Assembly: GCA_937906165.1 (NCBI GenBank)
Contig: CALCYA010000013.1
Coordinates: 1-55,425 of the forward strand
Direction: 5' to 3'
Length of the DNA stretch: 55,425 nt
From: an uncultured Bacteroidales bacterium
GTDB taxonomy: Bacteria > Bacteroidota > Bacteroidia > Bacteroidales > Bacteroidaceae
Under the pieces are notes generated by a model. That model was given only the letters and a program-made list of their open reading frames with translations. It did not search any database and was not told the DNA's origin. Of this stretch, positions 16,746 through 25,010 are shown in pieces. A program made the position numbers and the translations under genes. Each line of letters begins with the position of its first letter. The stretch's first letter is position 1.

Positions 16746-19700
16746 TTATTGTTTTCTGCTTTCGTGTTTTATAAGCTCGTTATATACCTCCTCAAGAGAG
16801 TAACCGACATATTTGTCGAAATAGCCTCTTGCCACCTCTTCATCAGTGTCGGAAAGCATCACATGTACACCGTCCATCAGAATCCTCATGCGATGTTCCT
16901 CTATCTGCTTGCTTCTCTCCCTTGGCTTGCGTGAACTGTTCCACTTGAGATACTCGTACTCGTTCTTGATGACAGCTGCAGCAAGCTCAACACTGCGCTG
17001 CTGGAGAAGGTTGAGTGTCTCGTCGCCTAAGAAGTAGCTTGTACCTTCCAACTCCTTCTGATGCTCAAGTAGCATCTTGTATATCTTGGCTACCTCAACA
17101 GTGCCGTCGCGCATTGTGTCATATACGACAATCCCACCGGGGAACTCTGCATACCATTTCTCGAGCAGTGTTATTATCTTCTCGGTTATCTCTTTCTTCT
17201 TCTGCTGCTCCTCGGGGGTATCACCGGCAACGATTATGTCGTTGTGCATATATTGTGCCAGTGTCGCTATCTGTGTGCGGTGAGTGGTTATCATACGGCG
17301 GATTGTCTCGTCGGCATAATAATCCTTGTTCTCCTTAACATCACCCCACTTGAAACGGCTGACGACGTTGTCATAGAACTTCTCGGTGTCTACAGGTGAG
17401 TCGTACAGACCAATCTCGTTGGATGCACGGCAGATGCTGGTCCAGTTGAAAGGTGTGATTCTGTATGATAGACCCTCAAGTACAAAGTAGTCCTGAAGTA
17501 CCTCGGGATAGTTGTCGGTGCCCACGGTGATAGCCATATAGATGGGACGCTCCCAGTTGGCGTTTGCAAGCATATCGAAGATAAGCATCTCGTGGCGGTA
17601 TACTGCATTTACGCCTGACATGTCAATCTCCATAAATTCAGGCATTCCGATGCCCTGAGAATAGATCTTCGGGATCTTCATTCCGGAACGCTTTACAGCC
17701 TCGGCATCAATAGGTATCTGTAACTTACCGGTAGGCAGTACTGCTGATGAAGGGGTCAGGTCTCGGGCAATTCTTACAATAAGGTCGCCGTACATTACCC
17801 TGTACTCTGCAAGTTCCATTCCCTCTTCAGAGAGGTTGGGGTTGTTGAAGTCGCTGCGGCCCTGGCTTATCAGGCGCTCACCATCCTTGATCATCTTAGG
17901 CTTGATGTACTCGATAATCTCCTCTACAACCTTGCGCTCCGGTGACTTCTCTTTGTCGTTTGCTCCGGCAATCCAGTACTTGGTTATGTTCTTTACATCG
18001 TGGACATTGCCTATAAGTTCCGCCTTATCGGGGTGCTTTGCAAGGAAGTCCTTGATATGCTTTGTTCCTACCTCGGGGATGATGTAGATTACCTGGTTTG
18101 TATTTCCAATGTAATCGTCACGTTCCCAGGATATCGGCAGTGAGGGCGACTCGTATGCGGGGCGCCTCATCTGGTCAATGTACCAGTCGGCCTGTATGTA
18201 TGAAAGGTTGCATACACGTGTGTCGGTACGCACACCCTCAACCTCCTGGTTGTACCACAACGGGAAGGTGTCATTGTCACCGCAGGTAAAGATTATCGGA
18301 TAGCTGTTGTCGGGCAGCGAGTTCAGGTAGTTCTGACCGAAGTCGCGGCAGGCATAACGTCCTCTGCGGTCGTGGTCATCCCAGGTCTGTGATACCATCT
18401 GTACGGGAACGAGGAGACAGGCCACCGATACGGCGATGTTGAGCGGCAGGCTCTCTTTCTTCATACGCTGCTGAATAAAGTGTATTATTGCCGCCACGCC
18501 CATACCTATCCAGATGGCAAAGGCATAGAATGAACCTGCATATGCATAGTCACGTTCGCGTGGCTGCATAGGTGTCTGGTTCAGGTAGAGCACGATTGCA
18601 AGGCCTGTCATGAAGAACAGCATGCCAACGATGAAACACTGTCTCTTGCCCTCCTTGCCTTTCTTCAGCTGCCATGCGATACCCAGAATACCAAGGATCA
18701 GCGGAAGTGCAAAGAATACGTTGCGCCCCTTGTTCTCCTTGAGCACCTCCGGTAGCTTGTCAAGGTCGCCAAGACGTATCTCATCGAGAAACTTGATGCC
18801 TGTAATCCAGTTTCCGTGTTCGGCCTCGCCGTGGCTCTGGACATCATTCTGGCGTCCCACAAAGTTCCACATGAAGTATCTCCAGTACATGTGGTTAACC
18901 TGATAGTTGATGAAGAATGTCAGGTTGTTGAGCTGTGTGGGCATTGTGACCCTGCCGCGGCCGTCTTGTGACGGAACGGTGTTCTTTATGCGTCCTGTCC
19001 AGCTTTCGTAATAGTTCTTGTGGTGTGAACTCCACATACGCGGGAACAGCATGTTCTGTGCGAACTGATAATCAGTGTTGTACTCCGAAATCTCATATTT
19101 GCCGTCTTTACGTATGTAAACGGGGCTGGTAGCAACTTCTACGGGTTTGCCGTCCTTGTCGCGGAGAACCTCTGAACCGTAGCTCTGTCCGTAGAAGAGC
19201 GGACGTGTACCGTACTGTTCGCGGTTAAGGTATGTACCCAGGGTAAAGATATCCTCGGGTGAATTCTGGTCCATTGGTGTGTTGGCTGCGGAACGTATCA
19301 CGATGAGTGCATACGATGAGTAGCCTATCATGATGAACAGCATACACAGGAATGCTGTATTGAAGGCCCTGAAACTGATGATGAATCTCTTTGCGTTGTC
19401 CTTGAGTCTTGCTGCGTAATAGAGCAATGCAATGACCACGGCACCGATGACAATGCTCATGAGTACATTGTGTCCGTAGAACGGAATACCTAATAGTGCA
19501 ACGGTGGCAATGAACAGCATTGTGACAATTTTCTGTGTCTTGTCGGTCTGTTCACCGAACTTCTCTGTGTAGTATATTCCGGCAGCGAGTGCACCGAAGA
19601 GTACTATGAGATAGACATAAAGACCTGTATTGAACGGCATGCCGAGTACGTTCACGAACAGCAGCTCAAACCAGCCGCCTACCTTCACGACACCCGGAAC

Positions 19701-20405
19701 CACGCCGTATAGTACTACGGCAACCAGGGCTGCTGAAATAATCAAGGCCAACAGTGTGTATTTGTTGCTTTTGTTGGGGAACTTCTTGTAGTACATCACC
19801 AGCACGATAGCCGGGATACATAGAAGGTTCAGGAGGTGGACACCGATAGAGAGGCCCACAAGATAGGCAATGAGAATGAGCCAACGGTCACTGTGCGGTG
19901 AGTCGGCATTGTCCTCCCACTTGAGGATGAGCCAGAACACAACTGCGGTAAAGAGCGATGAGTAACCGTATACCTCTCCCTCGACGGCGCTGAACCAATA
20001 TGTGTCGCTCCATGTATATGCAAGCGCACCGACAAGTCCCGATGCCAGGATTGTAACCATCTGTGCCTTGCTCATCTCCTGATTGTTGCCTACAATGAGT
20101 TTGCGTACAAGGTGAGTGATGCTCCAGAAAAGGAACAGTATTCCGCCTGCGCTTAATATGGCCGACATTATGTTGACCATGTATGCTACAGTGCCGGGCT
20201 CAGCAAACAGTGAGAAAAAGTTTGCTGTGAGCATGAAGAATGGTGCACCGGGCGGGTGGCCGACCTCCAATTTGTTTCCGGAAAGGATAAACTCCGGACA
20301 GTCCCAGAAGCTTGCGGTAGGCTCTACGGTGATGCAGTATGTGAATGCTGCAATGATGAATGTGAGCCATCCGAGCGTGTTGTTCAATAACTTGAATTGT
20401 TTCAT
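16746..20405 (-). CDS. DUF2723 (TMEM260-like) large membrane protein, putative O-mannosyltransferase fold
   Basis: A 1219-residue protein. The first 400 residues and a block near 560-680 are strongly hydrophobic (about a dozen spans in all); the remainder is soluble and ends in a charged helical region. The N-terminus contains the DUF2723 signature FWDCPEFILSGNKLEVGHPPGAPFFML, with an early acidic residue as in GT-C glycosyltransferases. Human TMEM260, in the same family, was shown to be a protein O-mannosyltransferase, so a lipid-linked sugar donor acting outside the cytoplasmic membrane is plausible. The bacterial role is unproven. GDNDTFPLWYNQEVEGVRTD near residue 710 is conserved-looking. 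A strong promoter match precedes it at 20465-20496. Confidence 0.8.
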   Translation of the reverse strand: MKQFKLLNNTLGWLTFIIAAFTYCITVEPTASFWDCPEFILSGNKLEVGHPPGAPFFMLTANFFSLFAEPGTVAYMVNIMSAILSAGGILFLFWSITHLVRKLIVGNNQEMSKAQMVTILASGLVGALAYTWSDTYWFSAVEGEVYGYSSLFTAVVFWLILKWEDNADSPHSDRWLILIAYLVGLSIGVHLLNLLCIPAIVLVMYYKKFPNKSNKYTLLALIISAALVAVVLYGVVPGVVKVGGWFELLFVNVLGMPFNTGLYVYLIVLFGALAAGIYYTEKFGEQTDKTQKIVTMLFIATVALLGIPFYGHNVLMSIVIGAVVIALLYYAARLKDNAKRFIISFRAFNTAFLCMLFIMIGYSSYALIVIRSAANTPMDQNSPEDIFTLGTYLNREQYGTRPLFYGQSYGSEVLRDKDGKPVEVATSPVYIRKDGKYEISEYNTDYQFAQNMLFPRMWSSHHKNYYESWTGRIKNTVPSQDGRGRVTMPTQLNNLTFFINYQVNHMYWRYFMWNFVGRQNDVQSHGEAEHGNWITGIKFLDEIRLGDLDKLPEVLKENKGRNVFFALPLILGILGIAWQLKKGKEGKRQCFIVGMLFFMTGLAIVLYLNQTPMQPRERDYAYAGSFYAFAIWIGMGVAAIIHFIQQRMKKESLPLNIAVSVACLLVPVQMVSQTWDDHDRRGRYACRDFGQNYLNSLPDNSYPIIFTCGDNDTFPLWYNQEVEGVRTDTRVCNLSYIQADWYIDQMRRPAYESPSLPISWERDDYIGNTNQVIYIIPEVGTKHIKDFLAKHPDKAELIGNVHDVKNITKYWIAGANDKEKSPERKVVEEIIEYIKPKMIKDGERLISQGRSDFNNPNLSEEGMELAEYRVMYGDLIVRIARDLTPSSAVLPTGKLQIPIDAEAVKRSGMKIPKIYSQGIGMPEFMEIDMSGVNAVYRHEMLIFDMLANANWERPIYMAITVGTDNYPEVLQDYFVLEGLSYRITPFNWTSICRASNEIGLYDSPVDTEKFYDNVVSRFKWGDVKENKDYYADETIRRMITTHRTQIATLAQYMHNDIIVAGDTPEEQQKKKEITEKIITLLEKWYAEFPGGIVVYDTMRDGTVEVAKIYKMLLEHQKELEGTSYFLGDETLNLLQQRSVELAAAVIKNEYEYLKWNSSRKPRERSKQIEEHRMRILMDGVHVMLSDTDEEVARGYFDKYVGYSLEEVYNELIKHESRKQ

Positions 20406-20464
20406 TGCTATATAATATTTTGTTTTTCTCTGTCGCGCGGTTGCATAGAACCCCTAAAAACGCG

Positions 20465-20496
20465 CAAATTTACCTAATATATAGGACATGGACAAA
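20465..20496 (-). promoter_or_regulatory. Promoter for the DUF2723 operon
   Basis: On the minus strand TTTG (20496-20493) and TAAATTTG (20472-20465) are separated by exactly 20 bases, a full match to the Bacteroidetes primary-sigma consensus. Predicted start of transcription is near 20458, giving a leader of about 50 bases before the ATG at 20405. Confidence 0.75.
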
Positions 20497-20532
20497 ATAT
20501 TATTGTCAAAAAACAAAAAACAGCTTCTTAAT

Positions 20533-22779
20533 TTACATCGGGTCAATGTCGTAATACATCGTTACAGCACGGTATCGTGGCTCTCCACAATATGCAAGCT
20601 GCAAATTGTTCAGTACCTCGTTTACTTTGTATTGCGAGAGACTGCTCTCGACCTTGAGCACAATGCGGCGTATGTACTGTTGTTTTATCCTTGCTACCGG
20701 TGGTAGGTCAGGACCCAGTATGCGGTCATCGAAGATCTCGCGCATACGCCTGCCGATGATAGTGGAGAACTCTTCAAGGACCTGTACGTCGCGGTGCTTC
20801 ATATATATGTAAACCAACCGGTAAAAAGGAGGATAATGGAAAAGCATGCGTTCGCCAATCTGCTGGTCATAGAATGCAGCGTAGTCGTTGCCCACAATCA
20901 TGGGAATTACCGGGGCATCGGTCATCTTTGTCTGTAGAAAGACCTTGCCTTGTCCGCTCTTGCGACCTGCACGTCCGGCAACCTGTGCCATCAGCTGGAA
21001 GGCACGTTCCGTTGCGCGGAAGTCGGGGTAGTTCATCAGGGTATCGGCGTTAATGATGCCCACAACGGCCACGTTATCAAAATCAAGTCCTTTTGAGACC
21101 ATCTGGGTCCCGATAAGGATATCGGTCTTTCCCTGTTGGAAGTCTGTTATGATTTTCTCGTATGCGTTCCTCGTGCGGGTGGTATCAAGGTCCATGCGCT
21201 CGATGCGTGCCTCGGGAAAAAGGTTGTGCAGGTCATCTTCAATCTTCTCTGTGCCGTAACCAAGGTTTATGAAATTCCTCTCTTCGCAGTTGGGGCAGTG
21301 TACGGGGGCAGGTATTGTGTAGCCGCAGTAGTGGCAGGTGAGTTTGCCTGCGCTCTTGTGCAGGGTGAGGCTCACATCGCAATGTTTGCATTTTGGTACC
21401 CAGCCGCAGGTCTTGCATTCCATCAGCGGGGCATATCCGCGGCGGTTCTGGAACAGTATTATCTGCTGTCCGTTTTTGAGCGCGTCGCTCATGGCCTCTA
21501 CAAGCGGGTCGGAAAAGGCTCCTGTAACGAGCTTGCGGCGCTGGTGCTCCTGCATATCTACCACCTCAATATGCGGCATCTTTATTGAACGGTGTCTTGT
21601 GGTAAGGCTCACAAGGGCATATTTGCCGGTCACAGCATTGTAGTAGCTCTCGACCGAAGGTGTGGCTGTACCCAATAGAGTTTTTGCACTGAACTGCGAT
21701 GCAAGCACTATTGCCGCGTTGCGGGCGTTGTAGCGTGGTGCCGGCTCCTGTTGCTTGTAGCTGTTCTCGTGCTCTTCGTCAACAATCACCAATCCCAAAT
21801 TCTTGAATGGCAGGAATACCGAAGAACGCACGCCCAATATGATGTCGTACGGTTCGTCGCTGAGCTGCTTTTTCCATATCTCCACCCTTTCGGCATCGGA
21901 GAACTTGGAGTGGTAAAGGCCTATCCTGTTGCCGAATACGCGTCTGAGGCGTTCGACAATCTGTTTTGTAAGTGCAATTTCGGGTAGCATGTAAAGCACC
22001 TGCTCTCCGCGTTCAAGGGCTTCGGCTATGAGGTGAATATATATTTCAGTTTTTCCGGCCGAAGTGACACCATGCAACAGGGCCACGTTCTTTGTGCCGA
22101 AGGCCTCTTTTATCTCCGTAAACGCTTTCTCCTGCGCTGGGTTCAGGGTGTTCTGCGGTGTCACTGGCATGACCTCGCGGTTAAGTCTGCCTATTTCCAC
22201 TATGTAGCTCTCGAGGATTCCTTTGTCCTGTAACTCGCGATAGATGTTGGGTGATACATCTGCAGTTTCTATGAGCCTGTGTTTCGATACCTCTTTACTG
22301 TCCGCGGCAAAAGGCGTGGCGAGTTGCAGGTATGTGTCTAGCAGGCGTCTTTGCCGCGGGGCTCTTGAGAGTGACTGCAAAAGAAGATTTACCCCCTTTT
22401 CATCGCGACATTTCGGGGTAAGGCGTACTCTCTGCTCGGTACGCGGCCTGAACTCTCCCTTGAGTCCTTGCGGAATGGCGGCCTTGTATATGTCGCCCAT
22501 GGAGCAGAGATAATATTTAGATATCCATTCCCAGAGTTTCAGCTGGTGTGCAGTAACTACCGGCTCGTCATCAAGCAGTTCCTTTATGGCCTTTATCTTG
22601 TATCCCTCGGGTCTGTTACCGTGTACTCCAACGACCAGGGCTGTATATGTCTTCTTGTCGCCAAGGGGAACCGATACGCGGCATCCCGTGACAACTCTAT
22701 CCTCCAGTCCCTTCGGGATGCTGTATGTGTAGCTCCCGGGGAGAGGCAAGGGCAATATTACTTCTGCAAATCTTTCCAT
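20533..22779 (-). CDS. priA: Primosomal replication restart helicase PriA
   Basis: The 748-residue product is a superfamily 2 DNA helicase that reloads the replisome at stalled forks. After an N-terminal DNA-binding domain come Walker A (GVTSAGKTEIY, near residue 240), the DEEH box (VDEEHENSYKQ, near 335), and two zinc-binding clusters (CKTCGWVPKCKHC and CHYCG...CPNC, about 450-490), then helicase motifs IGTQMVSKGLDFDNV and QVAGRAGR. Length is normal. It is separated from the DUF2723 gene by 127 bases that hold the latter's promoter. Its own promoter is not clear, although TAAATTCG occurs at about 22787-22794 on the minus strand. Confidence 0.95.
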   Translation of the reverse strand: MERFAEVILPLPLPGSYTYSIPKGLEDRVVTGCRVSVPLGDKKTYTALVVGVHGNRPEGYKIKAIKELLDDEPVVTAHQLKLWEWISKYYLCSMGDIYKAAIPQGLKGEFRPRTEQRVRLTPKCRDEKGVNLLLQSLSRAPRQRRLLDTYLQLATPFAADSKEVSKHRLIETADVSPNIYRELQDKGILESYIVEIGRLNREVMPVTPQNTLNPAQEKAFTEIKEAFGTKNVALLHGVTSAGKTEIYIHLIAEALERGEQVLYMLPEIALTKQIVERLRRVFGNRIGLYHSKFSDAERVEIWKKQLSDEPYDIILGVRSSVFLPFKNLGLVIVDEEHENSYKQQEPAPRYNARNAAIVLASQFSAKTLLGTATPSVESYYNAVTGKYALVSLTTRHRSIKMPHIEVVDMQEHQRRKLVTGAFSDPLVEAMSDALKNGQQIILFQNRRGYAPLMECKTCGWVPKCKHCDVSLTLHKSAGKLTCHYCGYTIPAPVHCPNCEERNFINLGYGTEKIEDDLHNLFPEARIERMDLDTTRTRNAYEKIITDFQQGKTDILIGTQMVSKGLDFDNVAVVGIINADTLMNYPDFRATERAFQLMAQVAGRAGRKSGQGKVFLQTKMTDAPVIPMIVGNDYAAFYDQQIGERMLFHYPPFYRLVYIYMKHRDVQVLEEFSTIIGRRMREIFDDRILGPDLPPVARIKQQYIRRIVLKVESSLSQYKVNEVLNNLQLAYCGEPRYRAVTMYYDIDPM

Positions 22780-22888
22780 ATGGTCTGCGAATTTAAGTCT
22801 ATTGTATTGAATTTAATAATTTTTCGGCAAAAGATTGAGGCTCTTTATTATTTATAATTATTTCACATCAATTAGATATGGTCACGGT

Positions 22889-22937
22889 TTGCATTTTTTA
22901 AAATATCGTACTAATTTCGCACAATTAATAATTGTGC
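22889..22937 (+). promoter_or_regulatory. Promoter with palindromic operator-like site, lipoprotein operon
   Basis: TTG (22889-22891) and TAATTTCG (22912-22919) are exactly 20 bases apart, matching the Bacteroidetes promoter layout. Immediately after, GCACAATT-AAT-AATTGTGC (22919-22937) is a perfect 8-bp-arm palindrome covering the expected transcription start (about 22925). It could be an operator for a dimeric repressor or a 5' mRNA hairpin. The positions are observed; the function is inferred. Confidence 0.6.
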
Positions 22938-22970
22938 GTGGCATAACAGTTTGTATTAATCAGTAAAAAA

Positions 22971-23999
22971 ATGGTAAACAGGAAATTCCCACTCTCATTT
23001 GCATTGTCGGTATTTGTCATGTTGACAGCAGGCTGCTCGGGTGATGTTTATGACGGTCAGGCCAGTCTCTACGAAGAGTATAAAGAGAGAATAGATACGG
23101 CATCTTCATACGAGAGTGTGAAGAAACTGAACACGGAACTTAACACAAAGATGGTAGCCTTTGTAAGGGGAAACAGCGAGGATGTAGAAAAGTTCTATAA
23201 AGAGGCTGCGCAGCACAAAGAGGGCATAAAGGAACTTGCTAAGGCAGAATCGGAATATGTGAAGGCATATCTGAACAAGGTTATGGACCATGTCCTCGGG
23301 CAGCAGGCTGCTCTTTATACCGAATACACTGAAAAAGTGAACGGAGCACAGAGTTATGACGAACTTGTAAAATTGAATCACTCCCTGACCAGTGCTGTCT
23401 CAAAACTGGGTAGCGAGAACAATGACGAACTCAAAAAGGCTACAGCTTTCAAGATTTGTCAGGAGCGATTCGTGGAGTTGAATAAGGCCGGTGAGGCATT
23501 CAAGAGTACATATATTGCCAAGATTACACCATATCTATTTGATGCAGAGGCTGCAATCTACAACAAGTATTATGACAAACTGACTGTTGCCGATGGCTAT
23601 AAGGATTTGAAATTGGTAAAACAATTCCTTGACAAGGATATCATGCTGTTCCAGAGAGAGAACTCTATGGTTCAGGTTGCTCCTGATGAATATGTAGCCG
23701 AGAAAGAAGAGGTAGCCAAGGCTAAAGCGAGATTTATGGATGCATATATGGGCAAGGTGGTAATGCCAATGATAGAGTATCAGAAGGAGCTATATTCGGG
23801 TACAGCCGAATTGTTTGCAACAGTAAAGGATGCAACAGAGCTCAAGGAACTGAAAGCAGATTTTGTGCTCGTCAACAAGCAATTCCTCACAGAGAATGCC
23901 GAAGAGCTTGATTATGTGGCTGCTGAGATAGCCAAAGGGAATATCAACTACCGTCGCGAGATGGAAACGGTAAATTCACTATTCAAGAGATTGGAATAA
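22971..23999 (+). CDS. Lipoprotein of four tandem ~80-residue helical repeats
   Basis: The 342-residue precursor has a lipobox ending LTAGC (Cys22) and no domain I recognise. The mature part is four repeats whose key tyrosines stand at Y34, Y116, Y197 and Y275 (spacing 82, 81, 78). Each begins with a small/Gln/Glu segment and Y (QASLY, QAALY, EAAIY, QKELY), then about 12 residues to a [SDT]-[YA]-[ED]-x-[LV] turn, a Leu-rich helix ending in an E-N pair (R-G-N-S-E, S-E-N, R-E-N, T-E-N), then a long charged helix with F/Y-x-x-A-Y-x-x-K in the first three. I predict helical hairpins stacked into a rod. It heads an operon with three more lipoproteins, 14-20 bases apart. Function unknown. Confidence 0.75.
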   Translation: MVNRKFPLSFALSVFVMLTAGCSGDVYDGQASLYEEYKERIDTASSYESVKKLNTELNTKMVAFVRGNSEDVEKFYKEAAQHKEGIKELAKAESEYVKAYLNKVMDHVLGQQAALYTEYTEKVNGAQSYDELVKLNHSLTSAVSKLGSENNDELKKATAFKICQERFVELNKAGEAFKSTYIAKITPYLFDAEAAIYNKYYDKLTVADGYKDLKLVKQFLDKDIMLFQRENSMVQVAPDEYVAEKEEVAKAKARFMDAYMGKVVMPMIEYQKELYSGTAELFATVKDATELKELKADFVLVNKQFLTENAEELDYVAAEIAKGNINYRREMETVNSLFKRLE

Positions 24000-24013
24000 T
24001 TAATATGAATGAT

Positions 24014-24367
24014 ATGAAAAAGATTAATGTTTTTTCGGTGTGCATGATTGCCGTGTTTGCAATCCTTTCTTGTGCAACCGATGCGGTAAAGGAGAATGTC
24101 TATACTAAGAAGGCTGCTGCCTACAAGGCTGCAACAGCAAAGGTGAACGCTGCGGCTGATGCGGCTGCATTGAGTGAGATCAATGCCCAACTCGAGAGCG
24201 AACTTGCGGCAATCAATAATGAGTGCGAGGCAGAGTATGAGAAAATCTTTGAGGAGAAGATGACAAACGTTGATGCATATCGTGCTGACGAGGATTCCCT
24301 CAAGGCTGCGCAGACAGAGTATGATGATCTGTACATTGAGAAGTTTATTGAATTAAAGAATCTATAA
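24014..24367 (+). CDS. Small lipoprotein with one copy of the helical module
   Basis: From the ATG at 24014 this is a 117-residue precursor, MKKINVFS with lipobox AILSC (Cys20); an ATG at 24005 adds three residues. The mature part is Ala/Glu-rich and almost wholly helical. It fits one copy of the module seen four times in the preceding gene: a tyrosine in a helix (AAAYKAATAKV), a turn with AAALSEIN, a Leu-rich helix, and a closing helix containing DAY and DDLYIEKF. The similarity is of pattern, not of high identity. It is 14 bases downstream of the four-repeat lipoprotein gene. Function unknown. Confidence 0.7.
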   Translation: MKKINVFSVCMIAVFAILSCATDAVKENVYTKKAAAYKAATAKVNAAADAAALSEINAQLESELAAINNECEAEYEKIFEEKMTNVDAYRADEDSLKAAQTEYDDLYIEKFIELKNL

Positions 24368-24381
24368 ATGAGATTTGAACC

Positions 24382-24555
24382 ATGAAAAAATTACTGCTTT
24401 TACTAATGACTGTGTCGCTTGTAGGTTGCGGTGGCACTGCTGCTGTTGACAAAGTAGACGAGAAAGGGCACAATCCTGCCCCGGAGCAGATTGTAGATGC
24501 TGATTGTATTCCTGCAATGGTCATTGACTCAACCGTTGTTATTGTGAATGAATAA
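24382..24555 (+). CDS. Tiny lipoprotein (57 residues)
   Basis: The ATG at 24382 opens a 57-residue frame ending in TAA. MKKLLLLLMTVS followed by LVGC is a clear lipobox (Cys16); the mature peptide is only 42 residues, acidic, with a second Cys (Cys42). It sits 14 bases after the previous lipoprotein stop and 26 bases before the next ATG region ends, with GA-rich bases before the start. The match of leader, spacing and codon use to its neighbours makes it a real gene despite its size. No family recognised. Automated annotation could miss it because of its length. Confidence 0.65.
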   Translation: MKKLLLLLMTVSLVGCGGTAAVDKVDEKGHNPAPEQIVDADCIPAMVIDSTVVIVNE

Positions 24556-24575
24556 TAATAGACAAAAAGATAATT

Positions 24576-24941
24576 ATGAAGAAAATCATGTTGGCGATGC
24601 TGGCTGTTGTAATGCTGGCATCATGTGGTGGCAAGGACCCCGTGTCTGCTACTGTAAATGTGTTCGGTAATGCAAAAGAGAATATTTCAAAGGTAACTTC
24701 TGCCGATGAGTTGATTTCAGCTCTTGAGGTATTTACCGTTCAGCTCGATTCTGTAAAGAATGAGTATAAGGATGTGTTTGAGAAGCTACAGCTCGACAGC
24801 GTTGCATTCAAACTTGCAGAGGAAAAAATGACTGGTGCTGCAGAGGGGCTTGGCCTTGTTATTGCAGACAAGTTGAAGGAGTTTGAGCCCACACGTGAGC
24901 AGGCGATTAAGATTGTCCAGCTGCTTCAGGGAGTTGAGTGA
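24576..24941 (+). CDS. Small lipoprotein, last gene of the cluster
   Basis: A 121-residue precursor: MKKIMLAMLAVVMLASC with Cys17 as the lipid site. The mature part is helical. After an NVFGNAKENISKV helix it has the T-S-A-D-E-L-I-S-A-L turn-and-helix pattern of the repeat module in the first gene of the cluster (compare A-S-S-Y-E-S-V-K-K-L there), then a charged helix. I read it as a further diverged copy. The operon ends here at a 44-bp perfect palindrome. Function unknown; outer-membrane attachment facing the periplasm or the surface cannot be decided. Confidence 0.7.
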   Translation: MKKIMLAMLAVVMLASCGGKDPVSATVNVFGNAKENISKVTSADELISALEVFTVQLDSVKNEYKDVFEKLQLDSVAFKLAEEKMTGAAEGLGLVIADKLKEFEPTREQAIKIVQLLQGVE

Positions 24942-24953
24942 CTCTTTTGATAA

Positions 24954-24997
24954 TAAAAATGTACAGGCTCATCAATTGATGAGCCTGTACATTTTTA
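24954..24997. terminator. Perfect 44-bp palindrome, bidirectional terminator
   Basis: Two 22-base arms (24954-24975 and 24976-24997) are exact complements with no loop spacer; the ends read TAAAAATG and CATTTTTA so that each strand finishes in a T-run. It lies between two convergent genes, 12 bases after one stop and 13 before the other, as expected for a shared rho-independent terminator. Confidence 0.85.
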
Positions 24998-25010
24998 TGT
25001 GTGTATAGAG

